DNA of 64,000 nucleotides from Curtobacterium sp. 9128 (lineage in GTDB: Bacteria; Actinomycetota; Actinomycetes; Actinomycetales; Microbacteriaceae). Below the pieces are notes generated by a model, which was not told the origin of the DNA, did no database searches, and was given only the letters and a program-made list of their open reading frames with translations. Shown piece after piece: positions 8,489 through 16,805 of this stretch (the stretch's first letter is position 1; each line of letters starts with the position of its first letter). The stretch is from assembly GCF_007673775.1 (NCBI RefSeq), contig NZ_VEAF01000004.1, forward strand, positions 63,451 through 127,450. Reading direction: 5' to 3'. The position numbers were made by a program, and so were the translations under genes.

Positions 8489-9324
8489 TGGCGAAGAACC
8501 CGCGGCTCCTGCCCTCGGATCCCCGGCTCTTCCACGCCCAGGTGCTCCGGACCGAGCGCGTGACGCCGTCGATGCACCGCGTCACGGTCACCGGCGACGA
8601 TCTCGACGACTTCGGGTACCTCGGCTTCGACCACTGGTTCCGCCTGTTCACCCAGCGTCCGGACCAGGACGTCTTCCGGATGCCCGAGCTCGACGGCCGG
8701 AAGTGGTGGCCGACCTACCTCGCCGTTCCGGAGGCGATCCGCCCGCACTGTGCGAACTACACCGTCGCCGCGTTCCGTCCGGCGACCGCGACGACTCCGG
8801 CCGAGCTCGACGTCGACTTCGTCGTGCACACCGCGGCGGACGGCTCGCTCGAGGGTCGTGCGGCCGTGTGGGCGTGTTCCGCGCAGCCCGGCCAGCGCCT
8901 CGCGCTGCTCGACCAGGGCTGCATCTTCGACTGCCCGGAGGACGCGAGCGAGGTGCTCGTGGTCGCCGAGGAGACCGGACTGCCCGGCGTCGTCGGCATC
9001 GCCGCGTCACTGCCGCGCGACGCGGTGGGCCGCATCATCCAAGAGGTCCCCGTCGCCGCAGACGTCCGGGAACTCGACGCACCGGCCGGCGTCCGTGTGA
9101 CCTGGCTCGTCCGTGACGACCCGCGCGCCGTCCCCGGAGCGGCCGCGCTCGAGGAGCTCCGGCGGCACGTGCCGTCCGACGAGCACGCGTACGCCTTCGT
9201 CGTGGGCGAGTCCACGCTCGCCACCGAGGGGCGTCGCCACCTGCACCGCGCCGGCTTGCCGAAGTCCCGGATCACCTTCTCCGGGTTCTGGAAGCGCGAA
9301 GCGCGGGAGCCTGTGCCCGCCTGA
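8488..9324 (+). CDS. Siderophore-interacting protein (flavin-dependent ferric-siderophore reductase)
   Basis: A 278-residue SIP/ViuB-family protein. The N-terminal FAD-binding barrel (residues 10-130) carries the flavin-contact segment NYTVAAFRP; the C-terminal NAD(P)H-binding half includes VVAEETGLPGVVGIAASLP and ends with FSGFWKRE, near-diagnostic for the family. It should reduce ferric to ferrous iron and free it from the imported siderophore in the cytoplasm. ATG at 8488 overlaps the iron box and lacks a Shine-Dalgarno, pointing to a leaderless mRNA. Divergent from the transporter operon. Confidence 0.92.
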   Translation: MAKNPRLLPSDPRLFHAQVLRTERVTPSMHRVTVTGDDLDDFGYLGFDHWFRLFTQRPDQDVFRMPELDGRKWWPTYLAVPEAIRPHCANYTVAAFRPATATTPAELDVDFVVHTAADGSLEGRAAVWACSAQPGQRLALLDQGCIFDCPEDASEVLVVAEETGLPGVVGIAASLPRDAVGRIIQEVPVAADVRELDAPAGVRVTWLVRDDPRAVPGAAALEELRRHVPSDEHAYAFVVGESTLATEGRRHLHRAGLPKSRITFSGFWKREAREPVPA

Positions 9325-9338
9325 TCCGCACCGTGACG

Positions 9339-9378
9339 GACTGGAGGCCCGGTGCCAGCTGGCACCGGGCCTCCAGTC
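9339..9378. terminator. Perfect 40-bp palindrome between convergent genes
   Basis: A gapless inverted repeat with arm GACTGGAGGCCCGGTGCC, midway between the reductase stop (9324) and the stop of the convergent sugar permease (9391). It can form a strong hairpin from either strand, so it is a likely bidirectional terminator. Same family as 44-91. Confidence 0.8.
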
Positions 9379-9390
9379 TGCGCGTCGGCG

Positions 9391-10305
9391 TCAGCCCTTG
9401 AGGCCGGACCCGGTGACGCCCTCCACGATCTGCCGCTGGAAGATCAGGTAGAGGATGATCAGCGGCAGCGCAGCGAGGATCGCTCCGGCCTGGATGTCGG
9501 CGTACCGCTGTCCGAAGCTGCCCTGGACCGTCGCCAGACCGACCGGGATGGTCATCAGGTCGGGGTTCGACAGGACGAACAGCGGCAGCAGCAGGTTGTT
9601 CCAGACCCCGACGAAGGTCAGGATCGTCACCGCCGCGATCACCGGACGCGACAGCGGCAGGATGACCGACCAGTAGACCTTCCAGATGCTGGCGCCGTCG
9701 ATGCGCGCCGCCTCCTCGAGCTCCTTCGGGATGCCGTCGAAGAACTGCTTGAAGATGAACACGGCGATCACCGCGGGCACCTGCGGGAAGATGACCGACC
9801 AGTAGGTGTTCAGCAGGTTGACGGCGTTGAGCTCCTGGAAGATCGGGATGATCAGCACCTGCGTCGGGATCATGATCCCGAGGATGATGAGCAGGAACGC
9901 CAGGTTGCGGCCGCGGAACACGAGCCGGCTGAGCGCGAACGCGGCCATCGAGGCGAACAGCACCGTCAGCAGTGCCGTGACGACGCTCGTGATGCCGCTC
10001 GCCAGGTACCAGTTCCAGATGTCGCCGGCCTGGAACAGCGACGCGTAGGAGTGCAGCGTCGGGTTCCAGTTGGACAGGATCGCGTTCGCGCCGAGGGCGG
10101 CGACGCCGTTGTCGGACAGCGAGGTCTTGAGCGCGAACAGGCTCGGGATGAGCCAGATGATCGCGAACACCGTCAGGACGATGCCGGACGCGATCGTGAA
10201 GCCCTTCCCGCTGACGCCGATCTTCGCCGCGCTGGTGGGGGCTGCCGAGGACACGCCGGTGCGGAGCTTCCGGCGGTCGGTGGTGATGCTCTCGGTGGCG
10301 GTCAT
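9391..10305 (-). CDS. Sugar ABC transporter permease (MalG-type, inner subunit 2)
   Basis: A 304-residue carbohydrate-uptake (CUT1) permease with about six membrane helices. The cytoplasmic EAA loop reads EEAARIDGASIWKVYWSVILPLS and contacts the shared ATPase. The ATG at 10305 follows the preceding stop by one base; a GTG at 10314 in the same frame would add three residues. No ATPase gene lies in this cluster, as is usual for actinobacterial CUT1 systems that share an MsiK-type ATPase encoded elsewhere. Confidence 0.88.
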   Translation of the reverse strand: MTATESITTDRRKLRTGVSSAAPTSAAKIGVSGKGFTIASGIVLTVFAIIWLIPSLFALKTSLSDNGVAALGANAILSNWNPTLHSYASLFQAGDIWNWYLASGITSVVTALLTVLFASMAAFALSRLVFRGRNLAFLLIILGIMIPTQVLIIPIFQELNAVNLLNTYWSVIFPQVPAVIAVFIFKQFFDGIPKELEEAARIDGASIWKVYWSVILPLSRPVIAAVTILTFVGVWNNLLLPLFVLSNPDLMTIPVGLATVQGSFGQRYADIQAGAILAALPLIILYLIFQRQIVEGVTGSGLKG

Positions 10306-10306
10306 C

Positions 10307-11272
10307 TCAGGCACCGACCTCTCGCTTGGCGGCAGCGCGCTCGACGAGCTGCCGGATGACCGCGATCGCGACGATCACGATGAACAGGAGCACCGACGCA
10401 GCCGATGCCGCGCCGAGGCGGTTGTCGGTGAACCCGACGCCGGTGATGAGCTGCAGTGAGACCTGGGTCGAGATGCCCGGACCGCCGTTCGTCATCAGGT
10501 ACACCTGGTCGAAGATCTTCAGGGACGCGATGATCTGCAGCAGGATCACCAGGGTCGTGGTGCGACCGAGCAGCGGCAGCGTGATCGACTTGATCTGCTG
10601 CCAGTTCGAGGCACCGTCGACCGCCGCCGCCTCGTACAGCTCGCGCGGGATCTCCTGCAGGCCCGCCAGATAGAGCACGAAGTTGAAGCCGAGCGTCCAC
10701 CACACCGTGGCGAGGGCGACGCCGATCATCGCGGTGTTCGGACTCGCCAGGACGCCGGCGCCCGGGGTCATCCCGAGGAACGACTGCACGCTGGCGAACA
10801 GGCCCGTGCTCGGCGTGAAGATGAACACCCAGATGAGCGAGATCGTCGCCGAGGGCAGGATGAACGGCAGGAAGAACGCCAGACGGAAGAACCACTGACC
10901 GCGGTTCATGCGGTTCGTCAGCACCGCGAACACGAACGCCAGGATGACGAGCGGCGGCGTCGTGTACAGCGTGAACTGCAGCGTGTGCCAGAGCGAGGAC
11001 CAGAAGTCCGCGCGACCGAGCATCTCCGCGTAGTTCGCGAGCCCGGCGAAGCTGCCGAGCCCGGTGCGGACGGTGGAGGTGTTGAAGAAGCTCGTGACGA
11101 TCATCCAGACCGTCGGGCCGAGCAGGAAGGCCAGGTAGAACAGGCCGAAGGGGGCGAGGAAGAGCCAGCCGCTGCGGCCCTGGCCGCGGGTCAGGCTGGT
11201 CCGGTAGGTGCTGAGTCGTCGCGGAGCGGTGGTCGCATCCGTGGGACGGGTGAGGACTGGTGCTGCGGTCAC
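10307..11272 (-). CDS. Sugar ABC transporter permease (MalF-type, subunit 1)
   Basis: A 321-residue CUT1 permease with six predicted helices, conserved FLPFILPSATISLIW and EAA loop YEAAAVDGASNWQQI. GTG at 11272 is preceded by GAAAGG at a good distance and begins a short cytoplasmic tail. It pairs with the permease at 9391-10305 and the binding protein at 11310. Substrate inferred from context (arabinofuranosidase, arabinose operators) to be an arabinose-containing oligosaccharide. Confidence 0.88.
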   Translation of the reverse strand: MTAAPVLTRPTDATTAPRRLSTYRTSLTRGQGRSGWLFLAPFGLFYLAFLLGPTVWMIVTSFFNTSTVRTGLGSFAGLANYAEMLGRADFWSSLWHTLQFTLYTTPPLVILAFVFAVLTNRMNRGQWFFRLAFFLPFILPSATISLIWVFIFTPSTGLFASVQSFLGMTPGAGVLASPNTAMIGVALATVWWTLGFNFVLYLAGLQEIPRELYEAAAVDGASNWQQIKSITLPLLGRTTTLVILLQIIASLKIFDQVYLMTNGGPGISTQVSLQLITGVGFTDNRLGAASAASVLLFIVIVAIAVIRQLVERAAAKREVGA

Positions 11273-11309
11273 GTCGTCGTGCCTTTCGCGCAGGTGTTCG
11301 CGTCGCCGC

Positions 11310-12677
11310 TCAGAGCGGGCTCGGGGTGTTGAGGTACGGCGAGAGCTGGGACCTGATGGCGTCCATCGCTCCGGCGGGGGAGATGCTGCCCTGCTGCACG
11401 AGGGCGAGCTGCGCACCGACGGTGTTCTCGAACGTCGAGCCGGAACCGCCGTACCAGGCGGCGTCGTCGAACACCGCGTGCTGCGCGGCCGAGGCGTAGT
11501 CCGACTGCGGCTCGAGCTTCTTGTACGCGGTGCTGTCGAAGGTCGGCAGGTACGCCGGCACGTGACCGCCCTGGGCCCAGATGAGGCTCTGCTGCAGCAT
11601 CTGCTTGATGAAGAGCATCGCGGCGTGCTTCTCGTCCGGCGTGCGGTTCTTCCGCGGCAGGATGAACGTGTGCGAGTCGGCCTGCGCGGCCGGCTTGTCG
11701 AAGAGCTGTGGCACCGGCGCCATGCCGAACTTCAGCCCCTTGATCGACTGTGCCGTGCTGATCTCCCACTCGCCCTGCATGAAGAAGCCCGCCTTGCCGG
11801 TGAACATGAGCGTCTGCGCGGTGGCGTAGTCGAGGCCCTTGTTGAGCCACCCGTTCTTGACCCACTTCTGGGTCATGTCGGTCACCTTCGTGTACGCGTC
11901 CATGTCGACGGTGAGCTTCCCGCCGCCGTCGCTGATGAAGGGCGTCACCCCGTTGATCTGGTTGTACATCGTCCAGAAGAACCGCCACGGTGTCGCGGTC
12001 TCGCTGACGTTCGCGACGTTGAGTGCCGTTCCGCCGGTGACCTTCGCGACGGCGGCGAGAGCGCTCTCGAACGCGTCGATGCCGGTCAGGTCCTTGAGTG
12101 TGCCGTCGCTGTCGATGAGTCCGGCCTTCTGGCAGACGTCGACGTTGTAGAACAGCACGAAGGGGTGGGTGTCGAGCGGCACACAGATGTTCTTGCCGTC
12201 GGTCTTCTGCGCGGTCCACGCCTTCTGGTTGAAGTCGCTCGCGCTCAGGCCGACGCCGGCGAGGTCGTCGGCGCTGATCGGTTCGAGCAGGTCGCCGTCC
12301 CACAGGGGCTTCGCGCGGGTCAGGTGTGAGATCGCGACGTCCGGCGGCTTGTTCCCGACGGTGGCCAGTGTGAGCTTGGAGTAGTACGGGTTGCCCCAGG
12401 CGAACGTCGTCGCCTGCAGGGAACTCGAGCCGCCGTGTTGCTTGGCGTAGCCGGCCTCCATCTCCTGCATGCGGAGGCCGTCACCGCCGCCGAAGAGGTT
12501 CCAGAACACCAGGGTGTCGGGGTTCAGCGCACTGCCGGCGAGGCCCGCGGCGAGGGGGCTGGAGCAGGCGGCGAGGGGGAGCACGGTCGCTGCCGCCGCT
12601 CCGGCGGCGAGGAGGCTCCGCCGGGTGAAGGCGGTCCCCCGGCTCGGTGGGACGGTCGGGAGGGGTCGGATCGGCAT
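11310..12677 (-). CDS. Sugar ABC transporter substrate-binding protein (Tat lipoprotein)
   Basis: A 455-residue extracellular solute-binding protein (family 1). The N-terminus has a twin-arginine motif (TRRSLLAAG) followed by lipobox LAAC, so it is probably exported folded and lipid-anchored. The mature part opens with DTLVFWNLFGGGDG and carries the family pattern KAGFFMQGEWE. ATG at 12677 has GGAG eight bases upstream. It is the first gene of the operon 12677 to 9391. An operator at 12730-12741 lies 53 bp before the start, placing the operon under the arabinose LacI regulator. Likely ligand: arabino-oligosaccharides (inference). Confidence 0.87.
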   Translation of the reverse strand: MPIRPLPTVPPSRGTAFTRRSLLAAGAAAATVLPLAACSSPLAAGLAGSALNPDTLVFWNLFGGGDGLRMQEMEAGYAKQHGGSSSLQATTFAWGNPYYSKLTLATVGNKPPDVAISHLTRAKPLWDGDLLEPISADDLAGVGLSASDFNQKAWTAQKTDGKNICVPLDTHPFVLFYNVDVCQKAGLIDSDGTLKDLTGIDAFESALAAVAKVTGGTALNVANVSETATPWRFFWTMYNQINGVTPFISDGGGKLTVDMDAYTKVTDMTQKWVKNGWLNKGLDYATAQTLMFTGKAGFFMQGEWEISTAQSIKGLKFGMAPVPQLFDKPAAQADSHTFILPRKNRTPDEKHAAMLFIKQMLQQSLIWAQGGHVPAYLPTFDSTAYKKLEPQSDYASAAQHAVFDDAAWYGGSGSTFENTVGAQLALVQQGSISPAGAMDAIRSQLSPYLNTPSPL

Positions 12678-12729
12678 GGCATCACTCCATCGGGATGGGC
12701 CGGGCTCGGAACACCAGGGCAGGTGCTCC

Positions 12730-12741
12730 GTGAGCGCTCAC
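12730..12741. promoter_or_regulatory. LacI-type operator GTGAGCGCTCAC (arabinoside transporter side)
   Basis: Perfect 12-bp palindrome in the divergent intergenic region, nearer the transporter operon. An identical copy is 81 bp away (12811) and others precede the monosaccharide transporter and araB, defining a shared regulon. Confidence 0.8.
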
Positions 12742-12810
12742 ATTAGCCCCGGCTCCGCGGATGCGCCACCCCTTCCATCGGCAGGTGGACACCGGTAGCG
12801 TTGTCCTCGG

Positions 12811-12822
12811 GTGAGCGCTCAC
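12811..12822. promoter_or_regulatory. LacI-type operator GTGAGCGCTCAC (arabinofuranosidase side)
   Basis: Second identical palindrome, 52 bp before the arabinofuranosidase ATG. The pair could allow repression of both divergent promoters or DNA looping between them. Confidence 0.8.
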
Positions 12823-12873
12823 TTCGTGGTTCGGCCGCCCGTCCACCTGCCGCACGCTGATCGAAGGAGATCC

Positions 12874-14376
12874 ATGCCCCGCACACACCTCGTCCTCGAT
12901 GCCGCCTTCGCCGTCGGACCGGTGCGCCGGCGTCTGTTCGGCGGGTTCGTCGAGCACCTCGGACGGCACGTCTACGACGGCATCCACGAGCCCACGCACG
13001 AAAGCGCCGACGAGCACGGCTTCCGGAAGGACGTCATCGAGCTCGTCAAGGAGCTCGGCGTCACCACGATCCGCTACCCCGGCGGCAACTTCGTCTCCGG
13101 CTACAAGTGGGAGGACGGCGTCGGCCCCGTCGACCAGCGCCCCCGCCGACTCGACCTCGCCTGGCACTCCACCGAGACGAACGAGGTGGGCCTGCACGAG
13201 TTCCAGCAGTGGCTCGACTCGGTCGGCTCCGAGCTGATGCTCGCCGTCAACCTCGGCACCCGTGGCACGGAGGCGGCGATCGAGCTGCTCGAGTACGCGA
13301 ACATCCCTGGCGGCACCGCCAGGTCCGAGGAACGCAAGCGCAACGGCCGCGAGGAACCGTTCGGCGTCACGATGTGGTGCCTCGGCAACGAGATGGACGG
13401 GCCGTGGCAGCTCGGTCACAAGAACGCCGACGACTACGGCAAGCTCGCGGCCATGACGGCGAAGGGCATGCGGCAGATCCAGCCCGACCTCGAACTCGTC
13501 ATCTGCGGGTCCTCCGGTGCGTCGATGCCGACCTTCGGCGAGTGGGAGCGCACCGTCCTCGAGCACGCCTACGAGGACGTCGACTACATCTCCGCGCACG
13601 CCTACTACGAGGAGGGTGACGACCTCGCCACCTTCCTTGCCTCCGGCGTGAACATGGACCGCTTCATCGACACCGTCACCACGGCGGCGGACCACGTGCA
13701 GGCGCACAAGAAGTCCGACAAGCGCATCGACATCTCCTTCGACGAGTGGAACGTGTGGTCGATCTCGAAGTGGAACGAGATGCAGAAGGAGTTCACGCTC
13801 GACGAGTGGCCGGTCGCGCCGCGGTTGCTCGAGGACGTCTACACCGTCGCGGACGCCGTCGTGGTCGGCGGGCTGCTCATCTCGCTGCTGCGGCACGCGG
13901 ACCGGGTCGCCTCGGCCTCCATCGCGCAGCTCGTGAACGTGATCGGGCCGATCATGACCGAGTCGGGCGGTGAGGCCTGGCGCCAGACGACGTTCTTCCC
14001 GTTCTCCCTGACCTCGCGCCTGGCGCACGGCACCTCGCTGCAGGTCATCGCCTCGGGTGACACGGTCGACGGTGGCACGTACGGGCAGGTCCCCGTGGTC
14101 GACTCCGCGGCGACGGTCGCGGACGGCACGGCAGCCGTGTTCCTCGTCAACCGGCACCCGTCGGAGAGCACCACGGTGACGATCGACCTGTCCGGGCTCG
14201 GCGTCTCCGGGGACGTCCATGCCGAGGGGGTCTGGGACGACGACCTGCACGCCGTCAACGACCTGTCCAACACGGCGCGCGTCGGGCTGCGGACGAACGA
14301 GTCGGCTCGCCGCGAGGGCGACACCGTCACGATCGAGCTGCCGCCGGTGAGCTGGACGGCGCTGTCGATCGGCTGA
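12874..14376 (+). CDS. GH51 alpha-L-arabinofuranosidase
   Basis: A 500-residue cytoplasmic enzyme, no signal peptide, normal length for GH51. Signature segments: RRRLFGGFVEHLGRHVYDGI near the N-terminus, RYPGGNFVSGYKWEDGVGP (67-85), acid/base Glu173 in CLGNEMDGPW and nucleophile Glu291 in SFDEWNVW. It removes terminal alpha-L-arabinofuranosyl residues from imported arabinan or arabinoxylan oligosaccharides. ATG at 12874 has the strong ribosome site GAAGGAGA. Divergent from the transporter at 11310 with an arabinose operator before each gene, so import and hydrolysis are coordinated. Confidence 0.95.
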   Translation: MPRTHLVLDAAFAVGPVRRRLFGGFVEHLGRHVYDGIHEPTHESADEHGFRKDVIELVKELGVTTIRYPGGNFVSGYKWEDGVGPVDQRPRRLDLAWHSTETNEVGLHEFQQWLDSVGSELMLAVNLGTRGTEAAIELLEYANIPGGTARSEERKRNGREEPFGVTMWCLGNEMDGPWQLGHKNADDYGKLAAMTAKGMRQIQPDLELVICGSSGASMPTFGEWERTVLEHAYEDVDYISAHAYYEEGDDLATFLASGVNMDRFIDTVTTAADHVQAHKKSDKRIDISFDEWNVWSISKWNEMQKEFTLDEWPVAPRLLEDVYTVADAVVVGGLLISLLRHADRVASASIAQLVNVIGPIMTESGGEAWRQTTFFPFSLTSRLAHGTSLQVIASGDTVDGGTYGQVPVVDSAATVADGTAAVFLVNRHPSESTTVTIDLSGLGVSGDVHAEGVWDDDLHAVNDLSNTARVGLRTNESARREGDTVTIELPPVSWTALSIG

Positions 14377-14441
14377 TCGCGCACGGTGCGGGAGCGGGGG
14401 AGGTGCACCGTGCGCGCTTCGTGGTGCGGTGCGGTGCGAGG

Positions 14442-14869
14442 GGCGCACGGTGCGCGCTTCGTGCCCGGTGCGTGGTTGATGGCCTGGTGCGTCGTCACGA
14501 CCCCGCACCAGGCATGCAACGGCGCACTAGCGTGCAACGGCGCACGGTGCGGGTTCCGCTCGGCGCAGCAACGGCGCTCGGTGCGCGCTTCGTGGCCGGT
14601 GCGTGGTTGTCGGCTCCGTGCGTCGTCACGACCCCGCACCAGGCATGCAACGGCGCACCAGCATGCAACGGCGCACGGTGCGGGTTCCCTCTCGGCGCAG
14701 CAACGGCGCACGGTGCAGAGTCCGCACGCCGCAGCAGCGGCGCACGGTGCGCACTTCGTGGCCGGTGCGTGGTTGTCGGCTCCGTGCGTCGTCACGACCC
14801 GGCACCGGGCACGCAACGGCGCACCAGCATGCAACGGCGCACGGTGCGGAGTCCGGTCGGCGCAGCAAC
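14442..14869. repeat. Three direct copies of a 131-bp non-coding repeat
   Basis: Copies at 14442-14572, 14573-14704 and 14739-14869, each opening with GGCGC(A/T)CGGTGCGC and closing with CGGCGCAGCAAC; a 34-bp partial unit separates the last two. Inside each unit a shorter element GCAACGGCGCAC repeats. The whole gap 14377-15002 (626 bp) holds no gene I can support. The sequence is open in several frames only because of its composition. Function unknown. Confidence 0.85.
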
Positions 14870-14939
14870 GGCGCACGGTGCGGAGTCCGCGCGGCACAGC
14901 ACGGCACCCACCAACCGCGCGCAGTGCGGAGCAGGCGAC

Positions 14940-14981
14940 GGACGGGAGGCTCGTGGCGGCACTGCCACGAGCCTCTTGTCC
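14940..14981. terminator. Hairpin of the GGAC-N-GGAGGC family
   Basis: An 18-bp arm GGACGGGAGGCTCGTGGC, six-base loop, and a second arm pairing throughout if two G-U pairs are allowed. It follows the repeat block and precedes the membrane protein at 15003, so it may insulate that gene from upstream transcription. Confidence 0.6.
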
Positions 14982-15002
14982 GCGCGCGGTAGCCTGCACG
15001 GC

Positions 15003-15530
15003 ATGCGCGGCGTCGGACTGATCGACGAGGCCGGCCGGATGCGGCTGGTCGGTGCCGGCGCGGCCGGCGCGGCCTTCGCCGTCGTGCTGGTGATGCTCGT
15101 CGTGTCCCCGTGGGCCGGTGCGACCACCGGTGTCCTCGTCGGTGTCGCGCTCCCGGTCGGGGCCGTCGGCGCAGCGATCGGCGTGTGGCTGACGCTGCGG
15201 TCGTGGCGCCTCGGGGGCGGGTACGAGCGGGTCGTCGCGGTCCAGCGGTGGGTCGCCGAGGACGAGGTGCCCGCTGGCGTCCCGACCTCGACGTGGGTGC
15301 CGCTCGTGCAGGCGGAGGCCGACAAGCAGATCGCCGGCTGGGGCAAGATCGTGCTCGCCGTGTCCTGGGGCGGGATCACCTGGTCGATGCGGGACCAGCA
15401 GCCGCCGGTGCTCACCGCGATCCTGCTCGCGCTCTGGACGGGCCTGGCGCTGTGGAGCGCCGTCTGGGTGATCCCGCGGGCCCGAGCCGCGCAGGCGATG
15501 CTGCGCCGCGGAGTCGCGACCCAGGACTGA
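15003..15530 (+). CDS. Small membrane protein, unknown function
   Basis: A 175-residue protein with two hydrophobic hairpins: helices at roughly 16-34 and 38-60, then a soluble segment (WVAEDEVPAGVPTSTWVPLVQ), then helices at roughly 115-150. ATG at 15003 gives Met directly before a short N-terminus and follows the hairpin at 14940. I recognise no family. It is convergent with the LacI gene at 15638; the 107 bp between them contains degenerate CAGCG/CAGACG repeats but no clear terminator. Confidence 0.6.
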   Translation: MRGVGLIDEAGRMRLVGAGAAGAAFAVVLVMLVVSPWAGATTGVLVGVALPVGAVGAAIGVWLTLRSWRLGGGYERVVAVQRWVAEDEVPAGVPTSTWVPLVQAEADKQIAGWGKIVLAVSWGGITWSMRDQQPPVLTAILLALWTGLALWSAVWVIPRARAAQAMLRRGVATQD

Positions 15531-15637
15531 CCCCCGGCGCGCAGACGAGTCAGCGCACAGACGGGGGAGCGAGCCAGCGGGTCAGCGCGCCCACAGGCCA
15601 GCGTGCAGACGAGGCTGCGGGCAAGGGTCCGACGGGC

Positions 15638-16666
15638 TCAGGCTCGCGGCGGGGCCGTGCTCGCGCGTTCGACCAGCCGGACGGGGACCAGGTCGGTCGC
15701 CGTCCGTGGTGCCTCGCCCGCGATCTCCGCGAGGAGCGTGCTGACCGCCCGACGCCCGACCTCGTCGAAGGACTGGTGGACGGTGGTGAGCGGCGGCCAG
15801 AACGAGTCGGACTCGGGTGAGTCGTCGAACCCCACCACGCTGAGCGACTCCGGCACGCTGCGGCCGAGTTCGTGGCAGGCGCGGAGGATGCCGAGCGCCG
15901 ACTGGTCGTTCGCGGCGAAGACGGCGGTGACGTCCGGACGGCGGGCGATCTCGAGCCCGGCGCGGTAGCCCGACTCGGTGCCCCAGTTGCCCTCGAACAC
16001 CGGCGGGACCGGTCGTCCGGCCGCGACGAGGGTCGCACTCCACGCCGCGCGCCGCCGAGCAGCCGAGTAGGACGACGCCGGGCCGGCGACGTGCCACACG
16101 GTCTCGTGCCCGAGGTCGAGCAGGTGCTGCGTCGCCAGCCGGGCGCCCTCGGCCTGGTCGGTGTCGATCGCCGGGTGGTTCGTCGTGCCGGTGGAGTCGA
16201 CCACCACGACCGGCACACCGTCCGGCAGCGCGACCTCGGCGGTGTCGATGACGTGGGACTCGATGATGATCACGACGCCGTCGACGGCCTGCTCGTGCAG
16301 CCGTGAGAACGCCGACCGCACGCCTTCTTCGGTCCGGGAGGCCATCGGCAGCAGCGTGATCGTGAAGTCGGCGGCGCCGGCGGCGTCGGCGATCGCCTCG
16401 AGGGTCCGCATGTTGCCGAACGACGCGAGCGTGAACATGATCACGCCGATCGTGCGGAACCGCCCGGACCGCAGCGCACGAGCGGCCCGGTTCGGCCGGT
16501 AGCCGAGCTCGGTCATCACACGGCGGACGCGGTCGCGGGTCTCCGGACTGACGTTGTCGAACCCCCGCGCGACCCGCGAGACCGTCTGCATGGAGACCCC
16601 CGCGGCGTCGGCGACCGCGGCCATCGACGGGGCACGACGCGCCCCCGAGTCGATCTCCGTGGTCAC
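15638..16666 (-). CDS. LacI-family transcriptional regulator of the beta-galactoside operon
   Basis: A 342-residue repressor. Residues 16-60 are the LacI HTH (MAAVADAAGVSMQTVSRVARGFDNVS) with hinge helix RPNRAARALRSGR; the rest is a sugar-binding fold ending with the family pattern SLSVVGFDDSPESDSFWPPLTTV. GTG at 16666 is chosen because AAGGGGG lies just upstream and the HTH starts 15 residues in. It is divergent from a sugar ABC transporter and GH35 enzyme; a 26-bp palindrome (16754-16779) and a related imperfect site (16722-16741) in between are the likely operators. Confidence 0.88.
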   Translation of the reverse strand: MTTEIDSGARRAPSMAAVADAAGVSMQTVSRVARGFDNVSPETRDRVRRVMTELGYRPNRAARALRSGRFRTIGVIMFTLASFGNMRTLEAIADAAGAADFTITLLPMASRTEEGVRSAFSRLHEQAVDGVVIIIESHVIDTAEVALPDGVPVVVVDSTGTTNHPAIDTDQAEGARLATQHLLDLGHETVWHVAGPASSYSAARRRAAWSATLVAAGRPVPPVFEGNWGTESGYRAGLEIARRPDVTAVFAANDQSALGILRACHELGRSVPESLSVVGFDDSPESDSFWPPLTTVHQSFDEVGRRAVSTLLAEIAGEAPRTATDLVPVRLVERASTAPPRA

Positions 16667-16721
16667 GTCGTCCCCCTTCGCGAAGTGGCCCGCCGATCGG
16701 CTGCCGCCCCCGAACGCTAGC

Positions 16722-16741
16722 GCATGTTGACGTTGCCATGC
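16722..16741. promoter_or_regulatory. Imperfect second operator for the 15638 LacI regulator
   Basis: GCATGTTGACGTTGCCATGC shares the core ATGTTGACGT with the perfect palindrome 31 bp downstream and has complementary ends GCATG...CATGC. Nearer the regulator, so it may serve autoregulation. Confidence 0.5.
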
Positions 16742-16753
16742 TATCGTCGCGCC

Positions 16754-16779
16754 GTTCGATGTTGACGTCAACATCGAAC
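16754..16779. promoter_or_regulatory. 26-bp perfect palindromic operator
   Basis: A gapless palindrome whose arm reads GTTCGATGTTGAC, 26 bp before the first permease ATG. It is much longer than the arabinose operator and shares no core with it, so it identifies a separate LacI regulon. Confidence 0.8.
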
Positions 16780-16805
16780 CAGCTCGCAGCAGACGAAGGA
16801 GTCAC

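Noticed and set aside
14442-14869. CRISPR array
   Set aside because: Units are 131 bp, spaced without unique 30-40-bp spacers, and no cas gene is present.
14386-15021. Open frame across the 131-bp repeats
   Set aside because: Several frames are open on both strands, the predicted peptide is Arg/Ala/His/Cys low complexity, there is no ribosome site, and the copies differ by indels that would shift frame.
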